DNA of 47,148 nt from Cymbomonas tetramitiformis (taxonomy: Eukaryota; Chlorophyta; Pyramimonadophyceae; Pyramimonadales; Pyramimonadaceae). Shown one piece after another: positions 8,941-20,100 of the stretch. The translations under genes and the position numbers were made by a program. Position 1 is the first letter of the stretch. Every line of letters begins with the position of its first letter. The notes under the pieces are model-generated. The model ran no database searches, was not told where the DNA came from, and saw only the letters and a program-made list of their open reading frames with translations. The DNA is taken from assembly GCA_001247695.2 (NCBI GenBank), contig LGRX02033503.1:1-47148 (forward strand). Direction: 5' to 3'.

Positions 8941-11020
8941 GGCAACATCACGCCGCAGGCGACGAACGCGGTCGACGCCCCGAACGTAGACTCTCCCAAG
9001 ACGTGGCCCCTCGAGCCCACGGAGACCCTCACGACCAGTCGGAGTTTCCTGTTCTCCCACACCATCCATGGGCGCAGCAGCGGGCCGAGGACACCCTCGA
9101 GCAGCAAAGGAAACACTGGAGAGCCAGCAGCTCCATCAAGGTGGAGCACGCCTCGCAGCAGGTCAAGGGCCTACGGAAAAAACATTCTCTTCGAGATGAG
9201 GACCTCCCTAGCCACGGAGCACCAGCTGCACCATCGGCGACACACAGGTCTTCTGTCCCAATTCTCCGTGAGCGCCGGGACCCGCCAGCAAGGGGCGCTA
9301 CATCTCCAGAGGACTTGCAGGCTGTGGCCCGCGCCCAAAGCAGCACCGACCACCGAGTTCCTCATCGGGCACTCCATAGACCGTCTCCACGGCAGCCTTC
9401 GCCGACAGCATGGCGGCGATCGCAGCGTGGCCATCCGTTTTCTGTTGTGGACGGAGGGCAACGATGGGTGGAGTGACGGCAGCGGGAGTGGTATGTCGCA
9501 GTACTCATGCCCCATCCGGCTGCAAGTGGCTGTGATGGCGAACAAGGAGCGCAAGGACGTCTTCAGATGGTTCCAGACCGAGCAGCGCACGCGCTCTGGC
9601 AGGCTCACCTGGCGACGAGCCACGGAATCAACCACCCACGAGGTGTACAACATCGTCGGCGCGCTCGAGTTCAAGCGAGCAATGAAGGCGGGTTTCCTCC
9701 GCCTGGCAGAAGGAGTGCCGGAGCGCCACTTCGCGGGAATCAGCTTCCGCACCGCACGGCAAGCCATCCCACCGAGCGCGTAGGTGAACAAGATCAAGAA
9801 CCGGTTCACTCCGCTCGAGTGCATGACCTACGAAGACGGCGAACCCTACCTCACGCCCAACTCGCCGTCAACTACCTCGAGCTGCTTTTCTAAGTCCGAC
9901 AACTTGTCGGACTGCTCCCTCCTCAACAGCGACAGCTCCCCGCCGCCCCGGAAGAGCAAGCACTCCAGCTCCGACTCCGACAGCAGCGGCCGCAGCAGCT
10001 CCAAACGACGCGGCAAATGACTTCGTCGCAGCAAGAGCCGCAAGGCGCGCAACCAGCAACGACGACGAGAGGAGAGAGCGCAAAAACAGCGAGATCGACA
10101 ATGGGCAAAAGCCGCGCTGCGACAGGAGGAAGCTTCAGCAGCTGCAGCGACGACTGCGGAGCTGCGGAAAGCGGAAGCCGGGTTGGTTGCGGCGTCGGCC
10201 CAGCTGCAGCAGCAACTCGCGTCCGACACAGCAGCAGCTCATTCCCCCTCCGTGGCCGTTTCGTCGTCCATCTTCCCGGACGTGGCGGTAAGGGCACAAG
10301 CTTTCATGGCCCTGCCGCGGGAGCGACGAGATGAGATCAGCCGGCAGCAGGCGCGGAGGGGCGCGATGGTGAAATGGGAGGAGGAGACCCAAGCGGCCCT
10401 GCTGGCAGAACAAATGGAGGTCATCGAGCAAACCTCGCCAAGCACGCACCTGAGTCCTGGGGACCCCCTGTCGATGTGGTACGACCAGGTGCGACTGGAG
10501 CATGGCAATCTCTCCTCGGACGACGCATGGGCGGTGGCGGACAGCAGAAAGGCAGCGGCCCAACTCGACCCTACATGGAAGGGGCCTGCGAGCCCATCTT
10601 CGAGTCTGCACGCCAAGGACACGACGAAGCCGCAACCGGCTCTGCCTGAGCCACGACCGACCCCAGCGGAGCCTTTGCCACCGGACATGGGGACCTGGGA
10701 GCACACGTTGCTGCCAATACGAGTGGAGCAGGTCATCCGGGCGTATGTATCAGCGGAGGTGCAGCGCGGTCAGCATGCAGAAGCTGACCGGTTGGCCCGG
10801 GAGTACGTGCGCATCGCGGTGGACACGCTACACGCTCGTCACCACCACACTACTGGGATACTCATCAACCAGCCAGTGACCGTGCTGGTGGGACCGGTGC
10901 CCTACAAGAAGCCCAAGCTCGGACCGTGCCAAAGATGCGGGAGGTATCTACCGGAGCACAGCGTGTACAACGCCTTGCTGGGACCTGAAGAGCGTCTCAC
11001 ACGGGTCTCCCTCTGTCAGG
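8941..11020 (+). pseudogene. gag/linker region with in-frame TAG and TGA and a paired-cysteine zinc motif
   Basis: One frame runs across this segment with a TAG at 9781-9783 and a TGA at 10018-10020, and both sides of each stop read as continuous protein. It contains a Ser-rich basic stretch just before the TGA and a Gln/Glu/Arg/Ala-rich probable coiled coil from 10021 to 10240. A CQRCGRYLPEH and CQEC pair (about 10927-11028) could bind zinc. No enzyme motif is seen. It probably represents the rest of gag. Near 11020 the coding signal shifts frame (next block starts at 11022). The double stops show the copy is inactive unless the organism reassigns stops, for which the spliced genes in this window give no evidence. 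Confidence 0.5.
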
Positions 11021-11021
11021 A

Positions 11022-12201
11022 GTGCACGAAGGACCCGTGGCGGGCCGCAGGCTCTGGAAGACCTACCCGACATCCGGGTTTCACCTTGCAAACCACCTCC
11101 AGGACTGGGACCCGAACCTCCTGACGACCCAAGTCCAAGCAGCAGCGAGGGTGGCGGAGATGACGCACCTCGCCGACCAGCTGGACGAGGCGGAACTTCA
11201 CCGCCTCCGGCGTTCAGGCAGGACAAGGAACGCTCAGACGGCTATCACCAGGCCAACCGCGTCAAGGCCCAGGAAGCTCAGGAGCGGCTCCTTTACGGGC
11301 TGCGAAAACTCCGCGCCCAGATCGACATCTACCGGTGCCCATCTGATCGGACGTCCTCAGGAGAAGCGCGTGCGGGCCACGTTCTCGCCCCTCTCAAGAC
11401 GCTGATGCGGCAGCTCAAGCAGCACTTCCAGGAGAACCAAGTGCAGCGAGCCATGCGCAGTCGGAAGCTGGACAGCGACACCGAGCAGCCCTTCCTCGTC
11501 ACGGAGAAGGAAGAACTGCAGCGCATCATCCAGGAGCGGGTGGAGGGCTCGGCGCAGACGATGCTGAGAGGGAGGTGGGCTACTGGAGACGTGCAGAAGT
11601 CAATCAAGTGACGTCATCGGAGCCCTGGCTCGAGCTTGCGTTAGCGATGCGCACCTCACCATCCTCCCTCACATGCTCTCCAGAACTCGGCAGCTAACTG
11701 GGCGTAACTCGAGCCGGACAGCGATGACCTTCCACCACGAGCTGATGGAGGCATTCGAGCTGCTGGAGATGCTGCACGCACACGGCGTTACTGGACCGGT
11801 AAGCCGAGCCACCTTGCCGCGCGGGCATATACCTAAGTGGACTCACGCCGGACCTGCACGCCAAGGTCCACAAGGAGCTCGTTGGGAAAGTGGACTTATA
11901 CCAGTCTAGCGACCTGTCGGGTGGGAAGATGAGCTCCTCAGGAGGTACGCCAGCCAGGCTACCCTCGAGGAACGCAAGGATCCCACTTCCTCAGCCGCGC
12001 GTGAGATGTCCCCGTTCCCCTTGGCAGTCGTGGCGGAGCTGCTGGTGCTCGCCGAGACGGACCCCAACCATTGCCAACTTTGTGGTGTCCAAGGAGCTCG
12101 CTGCCGAGGTGGAAGGGCGGCAGATGCCTGGCTCGTCCGTCTACACGGGGTGTAGGAAGTGCAAGTCGAAGGACCACCTGGCCCGAGATTGTCCTCAGTA
12201 G
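11022..12201 (+). pseudogene. gag C-terminal remnant with CCHC zinc knuckle
   Basis: Protein-like pieces occur in alternating frames: 11022-11230, then a frame ending with a stop at 11609-11611, then 11700-11920. The last piece ends in GCRKCKSKDHLARDCPQ (12148-12198), a perfect C-x2-C-x4-H-x4-C nucleic-acid-binding knuckle with cysteines at 12151, 12160 and 12190. CCHC knuckles sit at the nucleocapsid end of gag. A TAG follows at once. The frame changes indicate at least three indels. Confidence 0.6.
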
Positions 12202-12912
12202 AGCAACCCCCAGCAGAAGGCAGCCTGGGTCAAATGCATCTGGGAGGACGCGATCGAGGTCCTGCAGAACTCCGACGCTAGTGACGACGTCATAGCGGCC
12301 ATGTGGGAGCAGGCGACAGGCACACTGAAGCAGGGTTTTGCTCAGGGAGGGGACGCAAGGACCAGCGCTCCTCCTGCACGCACGGTCTAAGGCGGCGGAG
12401 CAGGGGCGAGGCCGATGATGTCCCGGACCTCACCGCTCAGCCCAAGGACATCCCGTTCACGTTGGAAGAAACGTCGCCAGACGGTACTCAACAACGTGGG
12501 CGCGACTTCAGCCGACGCCTCCCACCCTGGAAACCACGACGGCCACCCAGGCCGGGAGAGAGAAGCCGCAGAGCAGTTACAGCGTGGCTTAGAAAGCGAC
12601 ACCCTATAGCAGTGTCAGCGCCCGGGCAGCGAGACCCAGGCGCAGCCCCGGAGTGTGCGTCGACCAGCACCCGCATTCAGCTGAAGTTCCCACTCTTCGG
12701 AGCAGGTAGCGCAGGAGCACCCGTCACCAAAGGGGTGTACCAGAGAGCACTCCAACCGCCCAGAGCACGCCGGGTCCGCTTCAGAGCGGAGGTGCCCCCA
12801 GACCTACCTTCAGGACGAGCAATGCTAAAGAAGGAGTTGAACGGGAAGCGGCCGCAGCAACCGACGCGTAGGCTGCAGCGGCTGCGGGACCGGCAGGATT
12901 TGGTGGAGGTGG

Positions 12913-12990
12913 GTGGGAGTCCACGCCATGGAGCACGTCCCAGGGCGCACCCTGGTGGTACCCGACGCGGCCTCCCGCCGACCGGACTAC
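12913..12990 (+). pseudogene. RNase H C-terminal remnant
   Basis: The segment encodes MEHVPGRTLVVPDAASRRP, which matches the end of gypsy RNase H domains (H-x-PG-x5-ADALSRRP pattern). None of the RT fingers or palm (no YxDD) or the RNase H active site is found upstream between 12202 and 12900. The element has therefore lost them by internal deletion. Confidence 0.65.
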
Positions 12991-13293
12991 GTCGAGACGT
13001 CCGCCCGGGATGGACTGCGCGAAGCAGGGTATGTAGACCGACCCCGCCACCGACCAGCCAGTCACCGCAGAAGCAGCGCGGATCGCTGCTGGTGCTAAGG
13101 GGAAGCCGTACCTAGCCGAGGACCCCGACTCCCCCTTGAACGTGGCAGCCATGTTCTCGGACGACGACGAAGACTACCCCCCCTCCCTTCATCAGCCCAC
13201 CGACTGTGGTAGGGGAGCTCACTTACCTCAACGGACTCTGGTGGGCGGAGACCCCCGACCTGTGGCACGACGCTGCAGACAACTTGGCCAAAA

Positions 13294-14341
13294 ATGGAGG
13301 CCATCCCAGCCACCCTGGGTCTGCAGACACGAGCGCAGAAGCAGCGAGCCATGGGTCACGAGGATAAGAGGGAGCACGACCCGTCATCACCACTCGACGA
13401 GAGCCCTTTCTCCGACGCGGAATCAGTGCTGGAGGAGACCCCAGTGCCAAGCATCGCCCCCCAGGAAGCTCACCGAGCCCCTGTACCACAACCAGGAGAC
13501 CCCGTGGTGGATAAGCAGGACTGGAAGCTTAAGCAAACGGAGTTCCGGCGCCTGCAGAGCAAGTACTCCAAGCTCCTGGGGGGACACTTCCAAGTGGACG
13601 CGTGCTGTGACGCCATGGGAAGAAATCGGCAGGTAGAGACTTTTTGGACGGACTGCCTGAAGGAGCAATGGAGAGGAAGAATCGTTTGGTGCAATCCACC
13701 CTTCTCCAACCCAGACGTCACCATCGACGCCATCCTCCGCCACTGCGACGCGGAGGCACGCCAGGCACCTGACAGCACCGCAACCATGTTCCTCCTGCCG
13801 GACTTTCCCCAAGCATCGTGGAGACCACTCCTACGAGAATATGGGATGGACATCGTGGAGGTCATCCCCCGCGTTGACGAACAGGGAGAACCCACGCGAC
13901 TCTTCTCGACACCAGGGGAGGGACGGGGCCACCGAGAGGGATTACTCGAACCACCACTCCTCTGGCCAGTCCTGGTGGTAGTAGCCAAGCCTAGCAAGAG
14001 CCACAGTCGACCCCAGCGCAGCCGCAATCCCCCCTCACACCCAAATGCAGTGACAGAAGGAGCAGCCGCAGAGGCGCGCGACCGAACCGGAGTCGTGGAA
14101 CCAGGAATCTTCCTCCAGGCACTCAGAGCGGAGTACCGTCGGTGCGAGTACCTGCGAGCACTGAAGGAGGAGCTCCTAGGCACGCAACACCATCGCACGG
14201 AGCACTTCCGGCTGGTAAGCGACCTCATCTGGCGCATAGCGGAGGAACGCTACCAAGTCGTGCTGGCGCCGGACTCCCCTCTACGAGAAATAGTAATGAG
14301 GGAAGCACACGAGGCCCCGTCAGCGGGACACACCGGGCGCG
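13294..14341 (+). CDS. Dam-like N6-adenine methyltransferase domain plus integrase N-terminus (pol fragment)
   Basis: Residues count from the Met at 13294. A Ser/Glu/Pro-rich lead is followed by a compact domain with FQVDACCDAMGRNRQ at about 96-110 and WCNPPFS with NPPF at 134-137. NPPF is the amino-methyltransferase catalytic motif, and the layout resembles the phage Dam family (PF05869-type), which methylates N6 of adenine with SAM. The domain sits between RNase H and integrase. The frame then enters the integrase zinc-binding part (LREIVMREAHEAPSAGHTGR), which carries the two histidines. A frameshift at about 14340 moves the rest of integrase to another frame; the longer frame beyond it is out of phase. 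A canonical N-terminal SAM-binding FxGxG is not obvious, as is usual in this small family. Confidence 0.72.
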
Positions 14342-15030
14342 AGACAAAACCCTGGACAGGGTGCGGAGACGCTTTTGGTGGCCACGCATGGAGCTGGACG
14401 TCACCGAGTGGGTCAAGTCATGCGTTTCGTGCCAGCAGACACGACCCCGACAAGGATACCCAACTGGACTCCTCCACCCCCACACAGTGCCTTCCCGCTT
14501 ATGGCAGGTGGTCAGCATCGACTTTGTCACGGGACTCCCTCACACAGATCGAGGCGTCAACGCGTTCGTGACATTCACTGACAAGCTCAGCAAGATGGTG
14601 CACGTGACGCCCATGACTTACGACGACAGCTCGGCCGAGACTGTAGTACGCCTATACATGGACACCGTGTGGCGGCTGCACGGAGCCCCAATGAAAATCG
14701 TGTGTGACAGGGACCCGCGATTTCGGGATGCCATGCACATGGAGTTCCAGCGCCTGATGGGGGTAAAGGTGGCAACGACTACGCCATACCACCCCCAAAG
14801 CGACGGGCAGGCTGAGCGCACGAACCACACCGTGGAACGCATGCTGCGCAGCTACGCATCAGACAATCAAGAGGACTGGGACCTCTGGATCGCCCCGGCG
14901 GAATACGCGATCAACGACTCCCGCTCAGCAGCAACTGGGTTCTCACCCTTCGAGCTTGTGTACGGACACGCCCCAGCCACCCAGCTGGACTTTTTCTTGG
15001 AAGCAGCACTGGCATCAGCTGCACCTAAAG
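14316..15030 (+). CDS. Integrase (HHCC C-half and DDE catalytic core)
   Basis: After the frameshift near 14340 the frame gives DKTLDRVRRRFWWPRMELD and then CVSC, which completes the HHCC zinc finger. The catalytic core shows VVSIDFVTGLP (D at 14520-14522), VCDRDPRFRDAM (D at 14706-14708) and SDGQAERTNHTVE (E at 14814-14816). The second D to E spacing is 35 residues, as in retroviral and gypsy integrases. FSPFELVYGHAP follows. The enzyme would join element cDNA to host DNA. A run of G at 15031-15038 coincides with the next frame change. Confidence 0.85.
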
Positions 15031-15831
15031 GGGGGGGGGAGAGGAGCAGTAGCCAAACGCGGCACCGCTCACGAGACAGCCAGGCGCTTTGCGGAGCAGC
15101 TGCAAGCCGCCAGAGCGAGCCTGCGCCTGGCGCAGCAGCGCATGATTGAGCAGTTCGACTCCCGACACCGCTCTCTTAGTCTAAACGTCGGGGATCGCGT
15201 GTGGGTCGACGGTCGTCACCTGACTATCCCAGAAGATAGTAGAGGGCTCAAACCGAAGCTGCGTAAGCTTCGGCACGGACCCTTGCCCATCGTGGAGTGC
15301 CTTTACAGCGACCGCCAGATGGAGCTACCCCAACAGGACCGCGGAGCCCCCGCAGCTTAACGATTGGAGCTCCCGGCCAAGTGGAACATGCACGACGTTT
15401 TCACTGCCAACCGACTGACGCCCGTCGTGTCTGGAGCCGGACAGTTCGCGGGCCGACAAACCGAAGTGCCACCACCACCAGTCATGGTGGAAGGCCAGCG
15501 CGAGGTCGAAGTGGAGCAAATACTCCGCACCCGCACGCGCAAGCTAGGTGGGAAGGGCGGCCACGTGGTGCAGGAATGGCTCACCAAATGGAAAGGGTTG
15601 CCCAGCAGCCATAACCAATGGAGAACGAGAGAGGACCTGGAAGGCAAAGGAGGAAGGCTGGAACCCCTGCGCATATTCGAGGAAGAAGAGGAGAAGCAAG
15701 AACAAGGAGTGCGTCCAAACCGACGTCGGAAGACGAACGGAAAGCAAGCCTCCCAGGGACCTCAGTTGGCAGCAATGAGACCACCGACGCCCACTACAAG
15801 AGGTGCTAGCACTGCCTTCCAACCCCACCTG
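15031..15831 (+). CDS. Integrase C-terminus with chromodomain (in-frame TAA)
   Basis: The frame continues with FAEQLQAARASLRLAQQRM, LNVGDRVWVDGRHL and a KLRKLRHGPLPIVE block that corresponds to the GPY/F region. After an in-frame TAA at 15358-15360 come LELPAKWNMHDVFTANRL and a chromodomain at about 15505-15660 (VEVEQILRTRTRK, EWLTKWKGLP, NQWRTREDL). The aromatic cage positions are partly filled (W of WKG, W of NQW). Chromodomains of chromoviruses bind methylated histone H3 or related chromatin marks and steer integration. The Glu/Lys-rich tail ends where AT-rich DNA begins. Confidence 0.8.
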
Positions 15832-15849
15832 ATATTGCTCAAAACCCTC

Positions 15850-16310
15850 CATTTACGCCTTAAGTATGGAAAACATTGTAAAACTAATGTTTTTTTCTTG
15901 TTTTATGGTGTTTTCCCCCCCTACTTGCTTGAATATTTCGATATATCGACGCGTTTGACAAAAAATAATCATTGCATATCCCGAAACATGAATGAAGGAG
16001 ATTGTTTTATGGTCGTGGAATGACTTATTACTCCTTTACTCGATTATGCGGTTGCGAGAACTCAATTTTCACAAATTTGGTTCCTGGCTATCGTATTTTG
16101 TTGCTTGTATATTGTCGATATATCGTTGTATATATCATGTAAGCATGCATGCAATAGCTCAACATGACCTTCTATGGGTTGTGGAACATATGTCGAATCT
16201 TGTACACCTAGCATGATGCCATATACCACGAACACGGTGCATTTGTAGGATATATATATATATATATTTTTTTCTTCTTATTTTTTTACGCAAAGGTTCC
16301 ATCCGCTCCA
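15850..16310. mobile_element. AT-rich MITE-like fragment related to the TTAA element
   Basis: The segment from CCTTAAGTATGGAAAACATT (15858 onward), through a T-run, to GGTGTTTTCCC closely resembles an internal part of the piggyBac-type MITE at 7110-7155. Outside about 60 bp the match is weak and no terminal repeats are clear. It abuts the truncated 3' end of the chromovirus. An (AT)n/T-rich run follows at 16249-16287. Confidence 0.4.
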
Positions 16311-16327
16311 TAGCGGTTAAGTCTGTT

Positions 16328-16885
16328 AGGCCTCATTAGGCCACTTGAGCGCCTCTGTCACTTATCTATCTGTGCACAGGAGTTGTGCCATCCAAAAGCC
16401 AGTCCACCTCTACGAAGCATCCGAGCTGCCCAAACCACCTCATCACCTGTGTGTGTGTGTGTATGCTTATCCTTGCGACTCCTTTGGCGCCCCGTAGCCA
16501 CGGAAGACTGCACTATGTACCCACGCCGGGGATCAAAGGATTCAGCACACACTTCGGGACACTCATCCGGATTCTCCGGAGCTCACTAGTGAAGAATGGG
16601 ACCCCTAAGCCTCGCTGAGCCACCCGAGCCCCTGTGCATCTGCACCACCAGCGCACTGCCGCCTTGTGCCTGAAGCCGGTTCATCCCTGCCCCCCGAGCT
16701 GCGCGAGCCATATCTCTACCACCAAGCCCACGCGCAAGACCACCCCTCTGCTCCCTGAGCCTCACTGGGCCACCTGAGCCCCTCTGCGGTTGTCCTGCCG
16801 GTGCACTGCTGCTGTGTCTCTGGAGCCGGCTCACCCCCGCCAATCGAGCCACCCCTCCGCCACCAAGCCCACACCCCACATCACG
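16328..16885. repeat. Three degenerate direct repeats of about 120-150 bp
   Basis: Units starting near 16328, 16611 and 16759 share a GCCTCA-x-TGGGCCACCTGAGC core, a TGCACnnC segment and a tail of CCACCAAGCCCA or similar. The first and third end in a GT microsatellite. The order suggests a decayed satellite or a short interspersed element that expanded locally. No coding capacity is supported. Confidence 0.5.
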
Positions 16886-16940
16886 TGTGTGTGTGTGTGT
16901 GTGTGTGTCTGTGTGTGTAGCCAAACACACACACACACAC
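16885..16940. repeat. (GT)n followed by (AC)n: self-complementary microsatellite
   Basis: A GT run (16885-16908, then 16911-16917) is followed after a few bases by an AC run (16925-16940). The two are complementary and can form a long hairpin with a short loop. Other GT/CA runs occur at 16449, 20446 and 20791. Confidence 0.8.
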
Positions 16941-17139
16941 GTATTTCTATTTTTTTTCAGCTATTGCTGGAACTATTTTCTTTTGATGTGATGCAATGTG
17001 ATATGCTGTGACACATATTGTTTCTCACAAATAAAGTACAATCACAATGATACACATACTTTGGGTAATGCTGAGTGCTACATATACTCGTTTACAGATG
17101 CTAATGTCGCAGCATCAACCGTATGCGGTCGTATACACA

Positions 17140-20100
17140 TGCGTACCATCGCCATTTGCTGTCAGTAAATGAACTTGCTGAAAATCTAGAAGTTTGGAAT
17201 CATCATGCGAGTCCCAGTGCGCCAACACGATATCCACCACATATCCATACTGTTGTGTTGCTGAACTCTTATTCTTGGATCCAGTAATCGGTGTTGAATT
17301 AACATCATCTTTAATTTTTGATAGAGCTTGGACAATGAAAAATGTTCGCAGCCAGCCACCTGCAATAAGCCTCATATAAGATTCCACCAGGATGTGTACA
17401 AAGGAAAATAAAAGAAGACACACATTTTCGGATTGTGAGGCTTTGGGTTAAAGCACCATAGCCTTCATACAAACCAACAATTTAATTACATTATCGACTA
17501 ATGCAGCATAATTAATATTGGGCTGCATAAATAGTTTACGTGCAATGTCAATTCATGCATTATTGCGCCGTAGCCTGCAGCTGAAATTGAAATTATGTCA
17601 TCATGAGTGGTGATAGGCAATCTAATCATTGTGGTAGCATCATGGTACGCAATAAATACCAGAGATACTATTTTGTTACCTGTTTGTCATGCCTGGATCT
17701 TCATCCTTATTATCATCGCTCAGCTAAAACTTTCAGCAGACTATGATTCCTTTTGACAGGTATGTGTGTTGACAATGTGTAATTGATCAATTATTTATGT
17801 ACAAGTGGGTGCATGTAAAAGATTGTATTTGAATATCCACTTATCATCCTTCTTGGCATTTTTGATGAGGTTCTACATTTGCAACTCGGCATTCATCGAC
17901 ATACCGAGTGAATGGTAGAGCACCGTGATGACTATATGATACAGCATTATCCCTGCTTCACAACCCATATAACATGTGGAGGTATTTGTGCTGTTTGTTC
18001 CCCGGGAAGATCTTTGTGTGTATGTTCAATACTAAGAATTTCATAAGTGCACCATCAGCGTGTAAGGTTATGCATACTTATGTATACTACAGTATGTAAC
18101 ATAGCTAGGCGGGGTGTTGGACTTCCAGATTGCAACGTTGCGGGAGTGACGAACATCGAGGTCATATACAGATTCGACCCCTTGCAAGCGCATGCACCAA
18201 CTGAATGTTACTGACAACAGGTGTGGAATATACCATCATCCAATGAGCCTGGTTGTCCGCATGCCCACACGATATCCTCCACATTATATTTGATCACATC
18301 ATCTTCACGAATCTGGCTTCCAACATATGATGCCGAAGTTGCATTCATTCGCCATTCTATTCCCTTTTCTTGAAGATCAGTTGCAATTGCGATTTTCTCG
18401 ATTGTCAAATTGTTCAACGCAGTGCCACGTTGTCTGGTTATGTACTGTAGAGCTCCCTGTGCAATTATACATTCATGTTTCAGTTTTGCAACGGGAAATT
18501 ACTCCCCACTATAAAGGGCAAAACATGAGCTTTGTACAAAAACAAATATAAAACATTTGGTCAGTGATGATTCTTGTCCCGGCAGGGTTTTTTAAAAAAG
18601 TATTTGCTGTCTTGATGTATTATTATGAGAAACACATTCACTTACCATCACTTGTGTCCACTACCTGGCCTTGGGTACATCGGGATGTACCCAAGGTCAC
18701 TTGTACATCCTTGGGTCGTGCATGCAAGATTTGTGTCCGATGGCATTATGGTTGATAAGACATGTCCTCAAGACTTCCCTTCAGATATACAACCACTCGT
18801 TTTGAGCAATTTCGATCATTTGGGTGATTTTCATATGGTATCATAGTTGTCAATTTGCAGGTTTATAGTGGTTTATAGTTAACAATTTTGCTAGGTACAT
18901 ACCTTGGGTACATCGACCTTTAGGTACATTTATGGATGGTGTAAAAGGTCAATTCAAAATTTGGAGACCTATGTTGAAAAGTTCACGAGCTGCGCTTTTA
19001 GGAGTGTCATGTCAAAAATTGCATCCGACTTCATCTTCACCGAGCAAAACGGCTTCAAAGTTAAGCAACGTTTCTTGATCACGAACAAAACATGTGTAAA
19101 TATTTATTCAGCAAGGGGTATGGTCGCCATAGTGGTGCAGTGCGCGGCCGTCCATGTCCCATCTTGAACATACGTGTCAAATGTTATATTTCCATCCTCG
19201 ACGATGACTTGAGGCCAAAGTGCGGTGTCATGGATGTCAATATGGTGCATGATATGCCGAAAATGCTTGGGTACATGGGATGTACCCAAGAAGGCTTGGG
19301 TACATCGCAATGTACCGCAGGGTAGTGGACACTTGAATGCAGCTATACCTAGCTGGTCTATGTAGGTAATGCTAATTCATATAAACCCCCAAAGTTTTCA
19401 CGCCGCAGACTATACAATCATGATTAGCAGATTTTATGCAGATCTGCGATCACTTCAGTGGGATACATAGCAGTGCAGTGAACACACTTCAACCAACTTC
19501 CATTTTAGCAAATACAAATCATTCTTAAACTGACATGTAATGAATGGTTTCAAATATGGCGGTGGTGCGGATGATTGCTATTTTGCAGACATGCAAGTCG
19601 CACGCTTGCTTGGAGCGGCACTACATGGGTATACACGTTGGTTTGCCTATTTACTGTTTCCATATTTCCCAACAGACTTGACTATAAGTAAGTTGGTTGA
19701 TACTTTCTTTGAAAAATGCGAGGAACCATTTCTTTGGCATGCAAAAATTGTGAGAACCGCTTCCCTAATTGTCACAATGATGCATTTTGTGAATCAGTAT
19801 GACAGCATGCACAAGATGAAAGTGAGCCCGTAAATCTGTTTGAAATAAGCATACAAGTAATGGGGCGGAATAGATTGGCGCTGCATTGGTAGGTTGGTTG
19901 ATGGACAAAATGGGGGTTGTGGATAGACTACTGGGCGTGATGAGTGGGCTGGGTGATGAGGTGTGGCTGTGGCATGCATGCATGATTGTATAATGTCAAG
20001 AAGCAAGGAAACCGGCAGGCCCCACTATCTTTGAAGAGCAAACACATTTTCACCTCTCACATATGTATATTCAATATATCATATAATCACTCATTTGGGC

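Larger units (their letters stand above)
7955..15840 (+). mobile_element. Degenerate Ty3/gypsy chromovirus lacking LTRs and reverse transcriptase
   Basis: In order, the element shows gag-like frames, a CCHC zinc knuckle (12151-12192), an RNase H C-terminal scrap (12928-12990), a Dam-like methyltransferase domain, an HHCC plus DDE integrase, and a chromodomain at the C-terminus. Integrase followed by a chromodomain defines chromoviruses. Both LTRs are absent, the RT and most of RNase H are deleted, and several frameshifts and stops interrupt the frames, so the copy is dead. The composition is strikingly more GC-rich than the flanks. A related copy of its gag region lies at 46030-46735. Confidence 0.88.

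Noticed and set aside
8815..10334. Stop-codon reassignment in this organism
   Set aside because: TAG, TGA and TAA all appear inside decayed retroelement frames, and the host gene exons do not use them as sense codons.
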